The notes under the pieces were generated by a model that was not told the origin of the DNA, searched no databases, and was given only the letters and a program-made list of their open reading frames with translations. Shown here in pieces: positions 7,738 through 18,300 of a stretch of 51,589 nt of DNA (its first letter is position 1; each line of letters begins with the position of its first letter). A program made the translations under genes and the position numbers. This DNA comes from Methanobacteriota archaeon (lineage in GTDB: Archaea; Thermoplasmatota; Poseidoniia; MGIII; CG-Epi1): contig PBGF01000026.1 in assembly GCA_002718915.1 (NCBI GenBank), positions 10,024 through 61,612 on the forward strand, in the 5' to 3' direction.

Positions 7738-10335
7738 CTAAATGTCAATTTCTCCTTCCAATCCACAATCTGGGCACTTAAGTTGCTGTGAACCCGAAAT
7801 TTTTGGAATATCAATTTGGGAAGAACATTGTGGACATTCAACTGTCATCATTTCGGGAACCTCTTTACTAACAACACGTTTCCTCATAACCTTTCTTTTC
7901 GTTGGCTTCCTAACTTCTTCTTCTGAAGGCTTTGAATTAGAAAATGAACTGTCTGATGTAGATTTAGAAGGTTTAGAAATTTCTGGTGATGAATAGGTAT
8001 CAAAATTATCTCTTTTAAAATAAAATACTAAGCCACTAATTCCGATTAATAATACAGCAATTCCAAGTAAACTGCCTGTGGTTGTCAGTTTAGAAGTTAA
8101 GCTGTCATTATTACTAGATGAAGTATCAGATACAGAATTTTCTTTTACAACCGGAATTCTACAATAATTTGTAGCTGTTAAATCGTCATTATCTGTAACT
8201 TTGATAACTACAAGATAACCTTCTTCATCTTCTGATGTTGAATTATAAGAATGCGTCGCAAAATTAAAACCTACGAAATCAACTGAATCCGGTGAAACTT
8301 TACTTGGACTATCAAAATCCCACTCATACTTAACAATTGAGCCTTGAGGTTTGAAAGCAGATGCTGTGAAAAAAGCCTCCTCATTGATTCTTATCTCTGG
8401 ATCACAGATTAATTCGACTGAGGGTTGAGAAATTATTGAAATTGTTAGGTTTATTGTGTTACTTAATGCACCTTTAGAATCTTTTGCATAAACTGAAACA
8501 ATATGTTCTCCTTGATCTGTAGATGATGAGGAAAACAAGGCTTTATTATCATCATTAAAAAGAGTTACACTTTCAGTAGACCAAAAATATGATAACGTAT
8601 CATTATCTGCGTCTGAACCTATAACTGTTATTTGAGCTTCCTCCCCAGCAATCACTGGATTAGGGCTTATAGAATCAAGCTCAATAATAGGAACTCCATT
8701 AACAACTATTTCAATACTTATATTGGCAGACCAAAAACCAACACTATTCTTTGCCCTGAATGTAAGAGTATGGACTCCTAAACTAAGTTCTGAAGAGGTT
8801 AAATTCAAATTATTTGAAAGTATCCCATCCAAATTAGAAATCCATTCAAAAGTTTCCATAGTAATATCATCGGATGTCGTTGAAGATGCGGAAGCTGAGA
8901 TAGATAAAGTATCTCCTAAACTTATCATACAATTAGCTAAATCCGAACAATTAGAAACTGATAATATAGAAACTTCTGGAAAATCTCCCACACCAATCTC
9001 CATAGTTGCAGGTCGGCTCCAAAGCCCTTCATTATCTTGTACCGTCAACGATATGGTGTGTAAGCCCATTGTCAAATTAGATAGGGTAAAATTATCTAAA
9101 AAAGAGAGATTACCATCAATAGAAGAAGACCAATGGTAATTTGAAACAAAGCCATCAATGTCTATACCGGACCCTGTAAATGTTATCTCCTCTCCAGGCA
9201 GTGCAATGCTTGGATTAATGATATCGATACTAGCTGTTGGAGGTTGATTATCTAGTAATTGTTCATAGTATATAGATATACCTGATTCAGTACCTACAAG
9301 AATATTCTCACCTTTATAAGATAAAGATACTGCAGTTACTGCATCTACTGCATTTGCTGTCCAGACTTCATCTCCTGTACTTGCATTAGCTAAAACTAAT
9401 TTTTTATTATCTGAACCTGCAAAAACATAAGTTCCTTTACCATTAAATGTGCAATCTGTTACAATTCCTCCAATATTTTTCTGCCAAATATCTGAGCCTA
9501 CAATGCCATCAAAAACTGTAAGCATGCCTTCTTCTGTTCCATATGTATAATATTTTGAGGTTAAATCTGCTGAAACACATGTTACCTCATTTGGTTGAAA
9601 CATAGTTATTGGATTATCACTTCCTGAAGAGGGATAAACGTGAACACGGCCCGAATCAGTTCCAATAACAAGATGTGAGCTATTTCCTGAGAAATCAATA
9701 TCTGTTATTTTACCATCTAACACATCCGAATGCTGCCAAACATCATCTTCATCTGAAGTTAAGAAAACATATACATTCCCACTAAATGTTCCTGCTGCAA
9801 TGTATTTTCCATCAGGTGAAATACTGACTGTAGACATTTCTTGTTCGGGAAAATTCACATTCCAAATTTCAACATTGCTATCTTTGTTAAAAAAATATAC
9901 ATTGCGACGATCTACTGCCGTTATATTTGACCCATCATCCGAGATATCAATACCATATAATCCTGCAAGAAAGCCTCCCTTATCCCATTCTTTTGTACCT
10001 TCTGACCATAATGTTAGTTTATTTGTCTCCTCGCCAGTCAGGACATACTTCCCATCTAAAGACATTTCCATGTAACTAATACCTTGAGAAAGTGTTCTTG
10101 TATTATAAGGATTGTATGGTGGGTCTGTATTATTTTTCCAAAGTGAAACTGATTGGCCATAAATAGCGGAAATATTTCTTGAATCTGAAGAAATTGATAC
10201 GTCTGTAATTGAACTACTAGATGACCATGACCAAACCGGTTCCTTTGATGCTTCAGCCTGATTAAAAGAATAAATTAGTATTAGAAAAAATGCAAATGCT
10301 ACCAAATTTCTTACCAAATTCAATATATTCCTCAA
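7738..10335 (-). CDS. Surface receptor-like protein: beta-propeller, PKD-like domains, one membrane helix, cytosolic zinc ribbon
   Basis: The protein has 865 residues. A signal peptide (about 1-29) leads into WD40/PQQ-like propeller repeats to about residue 355, with recurrent YIAAGTFSGNVYVF- and HLVIGTDSGRVHVY-type blades. PKD/Ig-like domains follow to about 745, for example GSGIDIDGFVSNYHWSSSID and GSDADNDTLSYFWST. A membrane helix (LLGIAVLLIGISGLVFYF) comes next, then a basic linker and a C-terminal zinc ribbon with CPQC and CPDC. Such outside-in layouts suggest ligand binding or adhesion outside with a docking or signalling module inside. The start is TTG at 10335, with an AT-rich box about 21 bases upstream. 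It follows Bud32 by 33 bases, so it may be part of the same transcript. Confidence 0.85.
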   Translation of the reverse strand: MRNILNLVRNLVAFAFFLILIYSFNQAEASKEPVWSWSSSSSITDVSISSDSRNISAIYGQSVSLWKNNTDPPYNPYNTRTLSQGISYMEMSLDGKYVLTGEETNKLTLWSEGTKEWDKGGFLAGLYGIDISDDGSNITAVDRRNVYFFNKDSNVEIWNVNFPEQEMSTVSISPDGKYIAAGTFSGNVYVFLTSDEDDVWQHSDVLDGKITDIDFSGNSSHLVIGTDSGRVHVYPSSGSDNPITMFQPNEVTCVSADLTSKYYTYGTEEGMLTVFDGIVGSDIWQKNIGGIVTDCTFNGKGTYVFAGSDNKKLVLANASTGDEVWTANAVDAVTAVSLSYKGENILVGTESGISIYYEQLLDNQPPTASIDIINPSIALPGEEITFTGSGIDIDGFVSNYHWSSSIDGNLSFLDNFTLSNLTMGLHTISLTVQDNEGLWSRPATMEIGVGDFPEVSILSVSNCSDLANCMISLGDTLSISASASSTTSDDITMETFEWISNLDGILSNNLNLTSSELSLGVHTLTFRAKNSVGFWSANISIEIVVNGVPIIELDSISPNPVIAGEEAQITVIGSDADNDTLSYFWSTESVTLFNDDNKALFSSSSTDQGEHIVSVYAKDSKGALSNTINLTISIISQPSVELICDPEIRINEEAFFTASAFKPQGSIVKYEWDFDSPSKVSPDSVDFVGFNFATHSYNSTSEDEEGYLVVIKVTDNDDLTATNYCRIPVVKENSVSDTSSSNNDSLTSKLTTTGSLLGIAVLLIGISGLVFYFKRDNFDTYSSPEISKPSKSTSDSSFSNSKPSEEEVRKPTKRKVMRKRVVSKEVPEMMTVECPQCSSQIDIPKISGSQQLKCPDCGLEGEIDI

Positions 10336-10368
10336 ATGTAAATAGTAAGGGGATTTATTACAGTGAGC

Positions 10369-10977
10369 CTAACCCCTCATTAAATTATATCTGCCTCGTA
10401 ACTCTAATACTTCTAGTGCCTCAAGAACTTCTTTGGATGAATTCCATACTGAATAAGCCTCAAGAAATATCTCTCTTCCTAATATTTCTGAATGATGTGC
10501 TTCTAAAGATTCCAAAAATACTCGAAGATCAGAGGCTCTTGATTCAGCATCATCATTAAACGTAGACAAACCAAAATCAATTGCATATAAATCATCAGAT
10601 ATCACAAAGTTACTGGTCGTTGGATCACCATGAACTATGCCCAAAGAATGAATTTGTGACAAAAGTTTTGCAGTAGAAACAAGATATTTTTTATATTCGC
10701 CAGTTCGAAGTCCTTTTTCAAGAGTAATACCCTCTAAAAACTCCATTATAATTTGAGATTTCTCAACATTGACTTCATATAACGCTGGAACTAAAACACC
10801 TCCAGATAAAAGACGCTCAATTACACGCGACTCACTTCTTAGCCTTTCAGTTACTAATCTTTTTTCTAAATCTGGATGTCTGTACGATCGTTTGTTTCTA
10901 ACCTTAGAAATTGCTGAAGAACCTTGCCATTCAATTTTTTCAACAACTGCCTCAGCGCCTCTGAATATCACCTCCAT
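10369..10977 (-). CDS. bud32: Bud32/PRPK, KEOPS-associated atypical protein kinase
   Basis: This is a compact 202-residue kinase/ATPase of the KEOPS complex. It supports Kae1 in making N6-threonylcarbamoyladenosine (t6A37) on ANN-decoding tRNAs. The catalytic HGD is at 116-118 in IVHGDPTTSNF and the metal-binding DFG at 134-136 in AIDFGLS; the activation segment is short, as usual for the family. The start lies inside the end of kae1 (10-base overlap), an arrangement that in several archaea is a full fusion. The C-terminus ends in LRGRYNLMRG, matching the basic RGR-type tail typical of Bud32. Confidence 0.96.
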   Translation of the reverse strand: MEVIFRGAEAVVEKIEWQGSSAISKVRNKRSYRHPDLEKRLVTERLRSESRVIERLLSGGVLVPALYEVNVEKSQIIMEFLEGITLEKGLRTGEYKKYLVSTAKLLSQIHSLGIVHGDPTTSNFVISDDLYAIDFGLSTFNDDAESRASDLRVFLESLEAHHSEILGREIFLEAYSVWNSSKEVLEALEVLELRGRYNLMRG

Positions 10978-11948
10978 GTAACCTCTACCATATCTGTTCT
11001 ATATTTTTGATGAACTCTGTTATCTTCTTCAGTAATTTGATAAGATCCATTAACCATTTGGTATCCTAGCCAACCAATCATAACTCCATTATCCACACAC
11101 AGATCCTTTGATGGAATAAAACACTTAACACCTCGTTCCTCAGCCATTATAGTGGCCATTTCCCTCAACCTTTCATTACAAGCAACACCTCCTCCAAGAA
11201 CTAACTCTGTTTTTCCTGTATGAGCAAGTGCTCTTTCAGCCACTTCACAAGACATGGCAAAAGCATTTTCTTGTAATGAATATGTTACAGTTTCAATCGA
11301 ATGTCCAGAATCTAGCTTAGATTTTGCAGCTGTCATCAGACCTGAAAATGCCATATCCATACCTTTTACAGAATAGGGTAAATCCAGCAAATCAGGCCCT
11401 TGAGCTAACTTTTCAATTTTAGGACCACCTGGAAATCCCATTCCAGCTTCTCTAGCAAATTTATCTAAACCATTACCTATCCCTATGTCTATTGTTTCAC
11501 CAAAAACCCTGTATTTTTCGGAAGCATATGCTATAACCTGTGTATTAGCACCTGACAAATAAAGAAGTACGGGATCTGTTGCTCCCTCAAGTAAACCTAT
11601 CTCTAAATGAGCTACGCAATGATTAACACCAATGAGTGGAATATTATTTGTATAAGCAAATGCTCTTGCTGCTGTAGCTCCAGTTCTTAGACAAGGCCCT
11701 AGACCGGGACCTCTAGCATATGATACTAAATTAATATCTGAAGGTGTTAAATTTGCATCTTCAAAGGCATTTTCAAAAAGTATAGGAAATTTATCTGAAT
11801 GGTGTCTTGCAGCTTCACGAGGATGAATGCCTCCTTCTTTAGGAATATACATCGATCTTTGATTAGATAATATTTTCCCTTCGGAAGTTATTATTCCAAC
11901 ACCTGCAGTATGGGCTGTTGACTCAATACCTATAACTATCTCTGACAC
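10968..11948 (-). CDS. kae1: Kae1/TsaD, tRNA threonylcarbamoyltransferase subunit
   Basis: This is the catalytic subunit of KEOPS. It transfers the threonylcarbamoyl group from TC-AMP to A37 of tRNA. The 326-residue protein carries the ASKHA fold: GIESTAHTAGVGI at the start, the metal-binding histidines H110 and H114 in NHCVAHLE, SGANTQV, and LGGGVACNERLR in the nucleotide region. Its length matches archaeal Kae1 without a fused kinase. It overlaps bud32 downstream and starts two bases after the stop of the 460-residue surface protein, so that surface gene heads the operon. Confidence 0.97.
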   Translation of the reverse strand: MSEIVIGIESTAHTAGVGIITSEGKILSNQRSMYIPKEGGIHPREAARHHSDKFPILFENAFEDANLTPSDINLVSYARGPGLGPCLRTGATAARAFAYTNNIPLIGVNHCVAHLEIGLLEGATDPVLLYLSGANTQVIAYASEKYRVFGETIDIGIGNGLDKFAREAGMGFPGGPKIEKLAQGPDLLDLPYSVKGMDMAFSGLMTAAKSKLDSGHSIETVTYSLQENAFAMSCEVAERALAHTGKTELVLGGGVACNERLREMATIMAEERGVKCFIPSKDLCVDNGVMIGWLGYQMVNGSYQITEEDNRVHQKYRTDMVEVTWR

Positions 11949-11950
11949 TT

Positions 11951-13333
11951 TTACTCTTCTTCATCTGAATTATCATCTTTAGAATCTCTATTTTCTGAAG
12001 CCAAACTTATATCTTCCTCAGACAGTTCATCTGCATCTTCAGCTCCTGAATAAATAATATACGAACATAATGTTAATATCATTAATATAACAAATAATGC
12101 AAACATATTTCCTGATTCTTTATCATCTGCACTTTTACTACCTACTTCTACAAACTTAGATAAGGACAGAGTTGAATTATCGGCCAATAAAGCAATCTCT
12201 AAATTAGTAGTAATTCTTAAGGATAATGGACCTTCTATCGAAGCTTGCCAGGAAATATTACCAACCGTTTCCTCATTTGGTGGTAGAACTATGCTGTCCC
12301 TAGCAAAACCTTGATTATTGTTTATATCCATATTTAAAAATAAATTAGAAAAATTATAATCTGTAGGATTATTAATTGTTACAAGAACATTGATATGTGA
12401 CCATTTTGGAACTACTTGTCCAGGCTCCCAAAGCTTTCCTGATGCATAAACCTCTGCAGATTTATATTCTATAGCTGAGACATTAAGATTAAAATAACGA
12501 ATAATTGCAGTATTGTCTGTGATAACTTGCGACCATGCATCATCTACATGTGCAATCCCGAAATTTGCAAATGCTGTGAAATTAGCAATATGATTTATAC
12601 GTTGGCCCAATGAATTAATCTCATATTCCTTAGCCCAATTCCAACTACCCAACATAGTTCCATCATTATCCCATTGTCTAATCTGAAAACCATCAACTGG
12701 TAAATTCGTCGAAGTATCCATTGCTGTAAAATTAATCCACCATTCCTGAGTCATCCAAGAGGTACAATTAGAGAAAATAACTTGATTCTGAACTGGAATC
12801 GTGCCTATAGAACGAAGACCAAGTGTGTAATTAGATATAGATATATTATCCATATTTAGAATAGTATCTTCCGAGAATATACCATAATTAACAATACTCT
12901 GGCCATCTAATAAAGTATCTTCAATAGTTGCTTCACCCGATACAAGCCAAATCATAGAATAATCTATACTTGAATTTGAAATAATTAACGAGCCGGCATC
13001 TGAAACTATTGTATACATGCTATAAGAAAGTGTATCATTACCTATCGTACTAATTGTTGAATTAGAAATGCGTAATTCTCCTGTTGAATTTATTCTAATC
13101 TCAGAGACAGTTAAATCAATGGATCTATTCACATTTATATGAGAATTCTCTATTGATAAATTTCCATCTACAAGAATATCGCCATCAAGCCATACTTCTG
13201 AATTTGAGATAGTGAAATCTTCTCCATAACCTATCTTTAACTCTTCATACTCTAATGTTTCAGAAGACACACTACTGATTACAAAGATTAATGAAAAAAA
13301 GAAAATTCCACTAATGTGATGACATAAATTCAT
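11951..13333 (-). CDS. Secreted, membrane-anchored beta-helix-like protein
   Basis: A signal peptide (FFFSLIFVISSVSS) precedes a region (about 40-190) of short repeated strands rich in Asn, Ser and Ile. It includes VDGNLSIENSHINVNRSIDL and ISNSTISTIGNDT, which look like rungs of a right-handed beta-helix. A CARDB-like beta-sandwich follows at about 290-395 (HINVLVTINNPTDYNFSNLF). A membrane helix (MFALFVILMILTLCSYIIYS) and an acidic cytosolic tail end the protein. No enzyme motif is seen. The function is probably at the cell surface. It shares a palindromic TATA region with the divergent gene at 13378 and runs directly into kae1. Confidence 0.8.
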   Translation of the reverse strand: MNLCHHISGIFFFSLIFVISSVSSETLEYEELKIGYGEDFTISNSEVWLDGDILVDGNLSIENSHINVNRSIDLTVSEIRINSTGELRISNSTISTIGNDTLSYSMYTIVSDAGSLIISNSSIDYSMIWLVSGEATIEDTLLDGQSIVNYGIFSEDTILNMDNISISNYTLGLRSIGTIPVQNQVIFSNCTSWMTQEWWINFTAMDTSTNLPVDGFQIRQWDNDGTMLGSWNWAKEYEINSLGQRINHIANFTAFANFGIAHVDDAWSQVITDNTAIIRYFNLNVSAIEYKSAEVYASGKLWEPGQVVPKWSHINVLVTINNPTDYNFSNLFLNMDINNNQGFARDSIVLPPNEETVGNISWQASIEGPLSLRITTNLEIALLADNSTLSLSKFVEVGSKSADDKESGNMFALFVILMILTLCSYIIYSGAEDADELSEEDISLASENRDSKDDNSDEEE

Positions 13334-13353
13334 AATATTGCAAAGCCTATCCC

Positions 13354-13359
13354 TTATAA
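13354..13359. promoter_or_regulatory. Palindromic TATA shared by divergent genes
   Basis: TTATAA sits in the middle of a 44-base divergent gap. It is about 24 bases from the ATG at 13333 and about 22 bases from the GTG at 13378, so a single symmetric box could place TBP for both directions. The call rests on geometry. Confidence 0.45.
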
Positions 13360-13377
13360 ATTCTATCTATCTAAGGT

Positions 13378-14226
13378 GTGAAACTCGTTTTAAAGGGAGC
13401 TTTATCTGACATACTAATGAGAAAGGTCCTAGGCATAATCATAATCATTATGTTGTTGCCTATTGCACAATCTGAGATTGATGAATATACTAGTCATCCT
13501 GGCAATATACCTAATTTCCACAATTTTGAAACACCGCAATTAGAGCCTGGAGAGAATGATATTTTTTCTCTTGAAATACAAAATAGGTACATTAATAACA
13601 TTACAAACGTTAGCATAAAGGCTGAAATATACCACAGAGCAGACATAGATGAATCTGAGAAATTAGATGAAATCAATAGTAAAAAAAGACCAACTATTAC
13701 TGAAAATTGTTGGAATTATAAAGGTGATAAAGAAAACTGCTTAGAAAGTTCTAATCCTAGTGTTGCTAATTTCAATATAGGATCAATTTTGATTAACCAA
13801 AGTGTACAATTAAAATTTGATATAAATACAAATGAGGACACAAAGGAAGGCACCTATTTTGTTAGATTTTCTATGAATTATGAATTGAATGAAACTGAAA
13901 GAATACTCCAATCAAGAGGATTCTGGAATATGGAACAATGGACTGAAGCTACTACTAACCTTTCAGAAGATTATCCTGGAAATATTAATCTTGATTCACT
14001 AAATATTGATGGAATAATCCCAGATTCTTCATTTGGAATAAAAAAACCAATCCCAAAATGGCCCTTATATCTTTTAATTACGCTTACAATTGTATTTGCT
14101 GGATTATCTATAATATTTTACCTTGAAGAAGAAGAAACCTATCCTGAATTAAATAAATGGCTTCAAAAGATGAGGGGCAAATTTAATCAATTTTGGTTGC
14201 GTTTTAAGTACCGAAAAAGCAGCTAA
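13378..14226 (+). CDS. Secreted protein with C-terminal membrane anchor, unknown function
   Basis: The protein has 282 residues. A hydrophobic leader (VLGIIIIIMLLPIAQS) follows an ATG at codon 14 (13417), so the start is either GTG 13378, favoured by the TATA spacing, or that ATG, favoured by a compact signal peptide. The exported part carries a beta-sandwich with a DIFSLEIQNRYINNITNVSI stretch, like the additional domains of archaeal surface proteins. A membrane helix (WPLYLLITLTIVFAGLSIIF) and a basic tail end it. The last 78 bases overlap the 3' end of the convergent geranylgeranyl reductase gene, which is unusually long for a 3'-3' overlap. Confidence 0.75.
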   Translation: MKLVLKGALSDILMRKVLGIIIIIMLLPIAQSEIDEYTSHPGNIPNFHNFETPQLEPGENDIFSLEIQNRYINNITNVSIKAEIYHRADIDESEKLDEINSKKRPTITENCWNYKGDKENCLESSNPSVANFNIGSILINQSVQLKFDINTNEDTKEGTYFVRFSMNYELNETERILQSRGFWNMEQWTEATTNLSEDYPGNINLDSLNIDGIIPDSSFGIKKPIPKWPLYLLITLTIVFAGLSIIFYLEEEETYPELNKWLQKMRGKFNQFWLRFKYRKSS

Positions 14227-15327
14227 TGAAGCATAATCTAAATCGCCAGTCCTTTCAATAGCTTTCTTTACCTTTGCTTCACCTAGAATTGAAATTATTT
14301 CAGCTAACTGATTATCATTTAAACTTAAAAAAGCTTTTCTAAGGTAACTTCCCTTTCTCAATTCTCCTCCAATTCTATTTGAAATCAATTCTTGATATTC
14401 ACTCAAATTATCTGCACATAAATCTCCCAAATCTAAAGCCCTTGAGGCCACTTCAAACGCCGCATCTGCAGAAATCAAACCTGAATATATCCCTCCACCG
14501 GAGGTAGGTTTAGCCATTCCTGCTGCATCTCCAGTAAGTATCACATTATCCGTATAACTAGGATTAGCTATTCCAAAAGGAATAAGTCCACTTATCAAAT
14601 TAATAATTTTAGCACCTCCAAGCAATTTTGATGGAGCTCCTTTCAAAAAATAGTCTCTGAAGAAAGGCATTGGCTTATGAGGTAAAGTTGTAGCTACACC
14701 AATACGCCCTTCATTTGGCCCAGTAGGTATTCCCCAACCAAAAAAACGAGGGGCTAATTCAGAACCTACAAAGAGGTCTACATGAGTATCTTTTCCCTTA
14801 TATCCTTTAACATCGGCACCAAATGCAGTTAATATTTCTCTTTTAGCACTAATTCCTGAATTCTTAGCTACTCTTGATAAAGGCCCATCTGCACCAACCA
14901 ACAATTTAGTTTCAATATGGAATTTCTTATCTTTATTCCTTATTTTGGCTTTGATGCCCCCTTTTATTTTTTCATGCCCTAAATATGTATGGCCATTCAA
15001 TAATTCAGCTCCTGCCTCAGAAGCCTTATCTGCAATAGATCTATCCAAATCTGGCCTATCAATAACTAAGGCTTTAGTTTCTGAAGCTTGGAAGTCCAAG
15101 AAGGAGTCTTTAGGTCCCCATAATCTAGCACCATCCATCTCTTTCAATATTGGCCTTTCATATCCAAGATAATCAAATGTTCTGGGTGTTATCAAGCCAG
15201 CACATTGACATGGCTCACCAATTACTTCAGCCCTATCAATTAGGACTACTTTGTAGCCTTCCTTAGCAAAATTCCATGCTGCTCTAGAACCACTTGGCCC
15301 TGCACCTACGACTAAAACGTCAAGCAT
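14149..15327 (-). CDS. Geranylgeranyl reductase family FAD protein (paralogue 1)
   Basis: These flavoproteins saturate the double bonds of geranylgeranyl chains in archaeal lipids. The Rossmann FAD motif VVGAGPSGSRAAWNFAKEG is at 5-23. The family motif GEPCQCAGLIT has its active-site cysteines near residue 40. The second FAD motif ILTGDAAGMAKPTSGGGIYS lies near residue 270. The length of 392 residues is normal. It follows the 1780-residue surface gene by 10 bases on the same strand and converges on the small surface protein gene with a 78-base overlap. A second member lies at 47027-48286. Which one acts on membrane lipid and which on another prenyl substrate cannot be decided here. Confidence 0.92.
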   Translation of the reverse strand: MLDVLVVGAGPSGSRAAWNFAKEGYKVVLIDRAEVIGEPCQCAGLITPRTFDYLGYERPILKEMDGARLWGPKDSFLDFQASETKALVIDRPDLDRSIADKASEAGAELLNGHTYLGHEKIKGGIKAKIRNKDKKFHIETKLLVGADGPLSRVAKNSGISAKREILTAFGADVKGYKGKDTHVDLFVGSELAPRFFGWGIPTGPNEGRIGVATTLPHKPMPFFRDYFLKGAPSKLLGGAKIINLISGLIPFGIANPSYTDNVILTGDAAGMAKPTSGGGIYSGLISADAAFEVASRALDLGDLCADNLSEYQELISNRIGGELRKGSYLRKAFLSLNDNQLAEIISILGEAKVKKAIERTGDLDYASLAAFSVLKTQPKLIKFAPHLLKPFI

Positions 15328-15337
15328 TGCTTGAATT

Positions 15338-18300
15338 TTACTCTAGTGGTACTAAGTCTACCTGACATTTATCAGTTAGACCGGCATCTGCAAGTGTTAG
15401 ATTATTGTCTACTGCAACTCCATTCAACATAACTGCAAAGTTTGCGTGAGGTAATGGGAATTTACCTACACAATTCTGCAATAATTTGTTAACTGGCATG
15501 TTAGATGGAACTTTAACATTTGCTGTTTTACCATCTATTGTCGAAACTATAGCTACACTTATCTTTGCTGGAGGTGCTGCTGCAGGCTCCTCACCTGTGC
15601 TTTCCTCATCTCCTGAATCATCAGAATCGTCATCAGATTCTGAGGAAGAACTGCCTTTCCTTCTACGAAGCATTACAACAGGTATAGCTAAGGCAAAAAG
15701 ACCTACTACCAATAATACTGGAATCAATAAAGGAACGCCTGTTACTAATTCTCTTTCGGATAAGGTATTAATAAATTCAATCTCACCAAGAACTGCAGGT
15801 AATGTAAGCTCAAAGTCTTCAACTACGAACTCATCATTATCAGTTCCATCTCCATTGTTAGTGGTATCACAATTATTACACTGCTGTATCTCGAAGTTTC
15901 CTGTACCTGCATCAATGGTCCATGTTAAAGTCAAGAAATCTTTGTTGTCTTTATCTGGAACTGTCCATGTGAAACTTACTTCTGTAGTATCATCCTTGTT
16001 TATTGATTCACTAATTTGCTGTGAAACTTCAGTTCCTGTACTATCTTCAAACTTCACTTGTAATGGCTTAGATGAAATTTGCCAATCTGCATTACCTATG
16101 TTCTGTACAGTTACTGTAATATCAACTTTTTCTCCTACTTGTGGACTAGTTGGATCCATAACTACTTTCTTAATCTTGAAATCTGGCAAGACGGAGAATT
16201 CAACTGGTATTTCACTCTGTTCAAACACTCCTGTTCTTGGCCATACGTTATCTGAATATCGTCCTAATTCATCAAACATGCGACCAGTCTCTGTAGAGAA
16301 ACCATCTCCCTCAGATTCACAAGTAAAATCTGCAATATCAACATCATCACATACTGGATTAACCTCTGCAATGAATGCAGTCCATTCTTCTAATTGTGCT
16401 TTCCATCTGAAACGTACTTCTTGAGTTTCACCAGCATCTAAATCGAATAATACATATTCTTGATTTGTACGGTCTTTTAATCTTACATTCTCACTGCTTG
16501 TATCTGCAGTAATGTAAAGACGACTGTTATCAACGTCTGCAGCCCCTGCGTTAGTAACTGTAACTGTAAAAGTTACTGTATCATCTACATTTGGAGTACC
16601 TGCGTTAGAACCTGCATACTTACTGTCTACACGCATTGCAGTAATCTGTAAATCAGGTTTTACTCTAAGTAATTCAGAATATCTTGCATCATTATTATTT
16701 TCATTTTCCTCTAATATTTCACCATTATCATTGTTCTTATCATAATCTGCTCTAGCTTCCACATACCATTCACCACCTTTGATAAGCCAGTCATCAGAAA
16801 CTAATTCTTTGGAATTACCTTCCTTAATGTTTGTAGATCTTCCAGAACTACCATATAATTGATAGATGTAAGTATTTTTGGAATCATCAAATTCAAAACC
16901 TGCAATCAGTAATTCATCTATTTCTTGTTGCGTTGTTGGTGCTTTTTTAGGATAATAATACATCTCTACATTAACATCATCTGCGTCTGCTGAACCTGTA
17001 TTTTCAACATCTACATAGATTACAACTGTATCTCCATCTTTAACTTGTGAGGCGTTACCAAAAACACCATCAATTTCTATTCTGATATTACTTTGCTTGA
17101 TAACTATCTCAGGCCTTTCAATTACTACAATTAAATCAATTTCTTGACGTGCATTAGGATCATCTTCCTCATTTCTAACTGAAATCTTAACTGTTTCATT
17201 TCCGACTTCAGCTTCATCATTTACTGATATGAAAACCCAAAGATCATCAAGTTCACCTTCTTCAATAGTCACTCCAGCGTTTGGCCAACTTTGTGTTTTT
17301 GAACTATCTTGGAAGAAAGTAACTGTCCAACCATCCTCAAGTGTAGATTCAACTTCAGGAATAAAAATATCATCATTTGAGCCAGTATTATCCAATTTAA
17401 CCTTGAATTTTACACTGTTCTGTGTAGTAGACCCTTCATATTCTGGATAAATTTCCTTCATACTATCAATTGCTGTAGCTGATAGTTCTCTTCTTGGAGA
17501 TGCAACTTCAAGATTAACTGAAACTTGAACTGCTGGATCAATTCCATTATTAGGTGAAAACTCAGTAAGTACACTGTAATTTCCTATATCTGAATCTTGA
17601 TCTGGTTCAACACATAAGTAAAGATACTTGGACTGACCTGCTCCAATTGATCCGGTAAAACTACTTGAACAAGAAGGATTTTGGAATATTTCTACAGTCC
17701 ATTCATCTGGATAAGTAGTTGCAATTGTTTCTACGTTTACTGAATCTTGACCATTACCTGTATTTGTAAGCTTGAAAGTAAATTTCTCAGTTCTTTCCTC
17801 AGCATCGGTCTCAGTGGAAGGATAAGAAGTTATTGATTCAGAACCTACAATTTCTACTTTAGCTCCATAAATCTGGCCAATATCAACTTGTAATGAGGCC
17901 GTATCACTTTGAGATAAATCTCCTCCTGATTTGACCTTGACAGTTATACTATAACTATTTTCCTGAAGCGCAGTCCTTTCTTGGTTTGTCAAATTCTCAA
18001 GAACGTAGGCTGGCAAGGTTACATTAACTGTAACAGAAGCTGTTTGCTCTTTTTCTAATGTAAGAGAAGTAATATTAGAAGTAGCCCAGCCCAAATCATC
18101 ATCTAGGATTGAAACAATTAAATTATCAGCTCCGTCTCCTGTATTCTTAACATCTATTGCAAATGATGCGGTAGAACCTGGTAACTTCTCAATTTCTGTT
18201 ACATCAGTACTTATTTCCACACCTCTGCTCAAATCTACTTCTACTGTTAAATTGACTACATCAACTGATTTATCTCCAGTTGCACAATCTTCACAATCTG

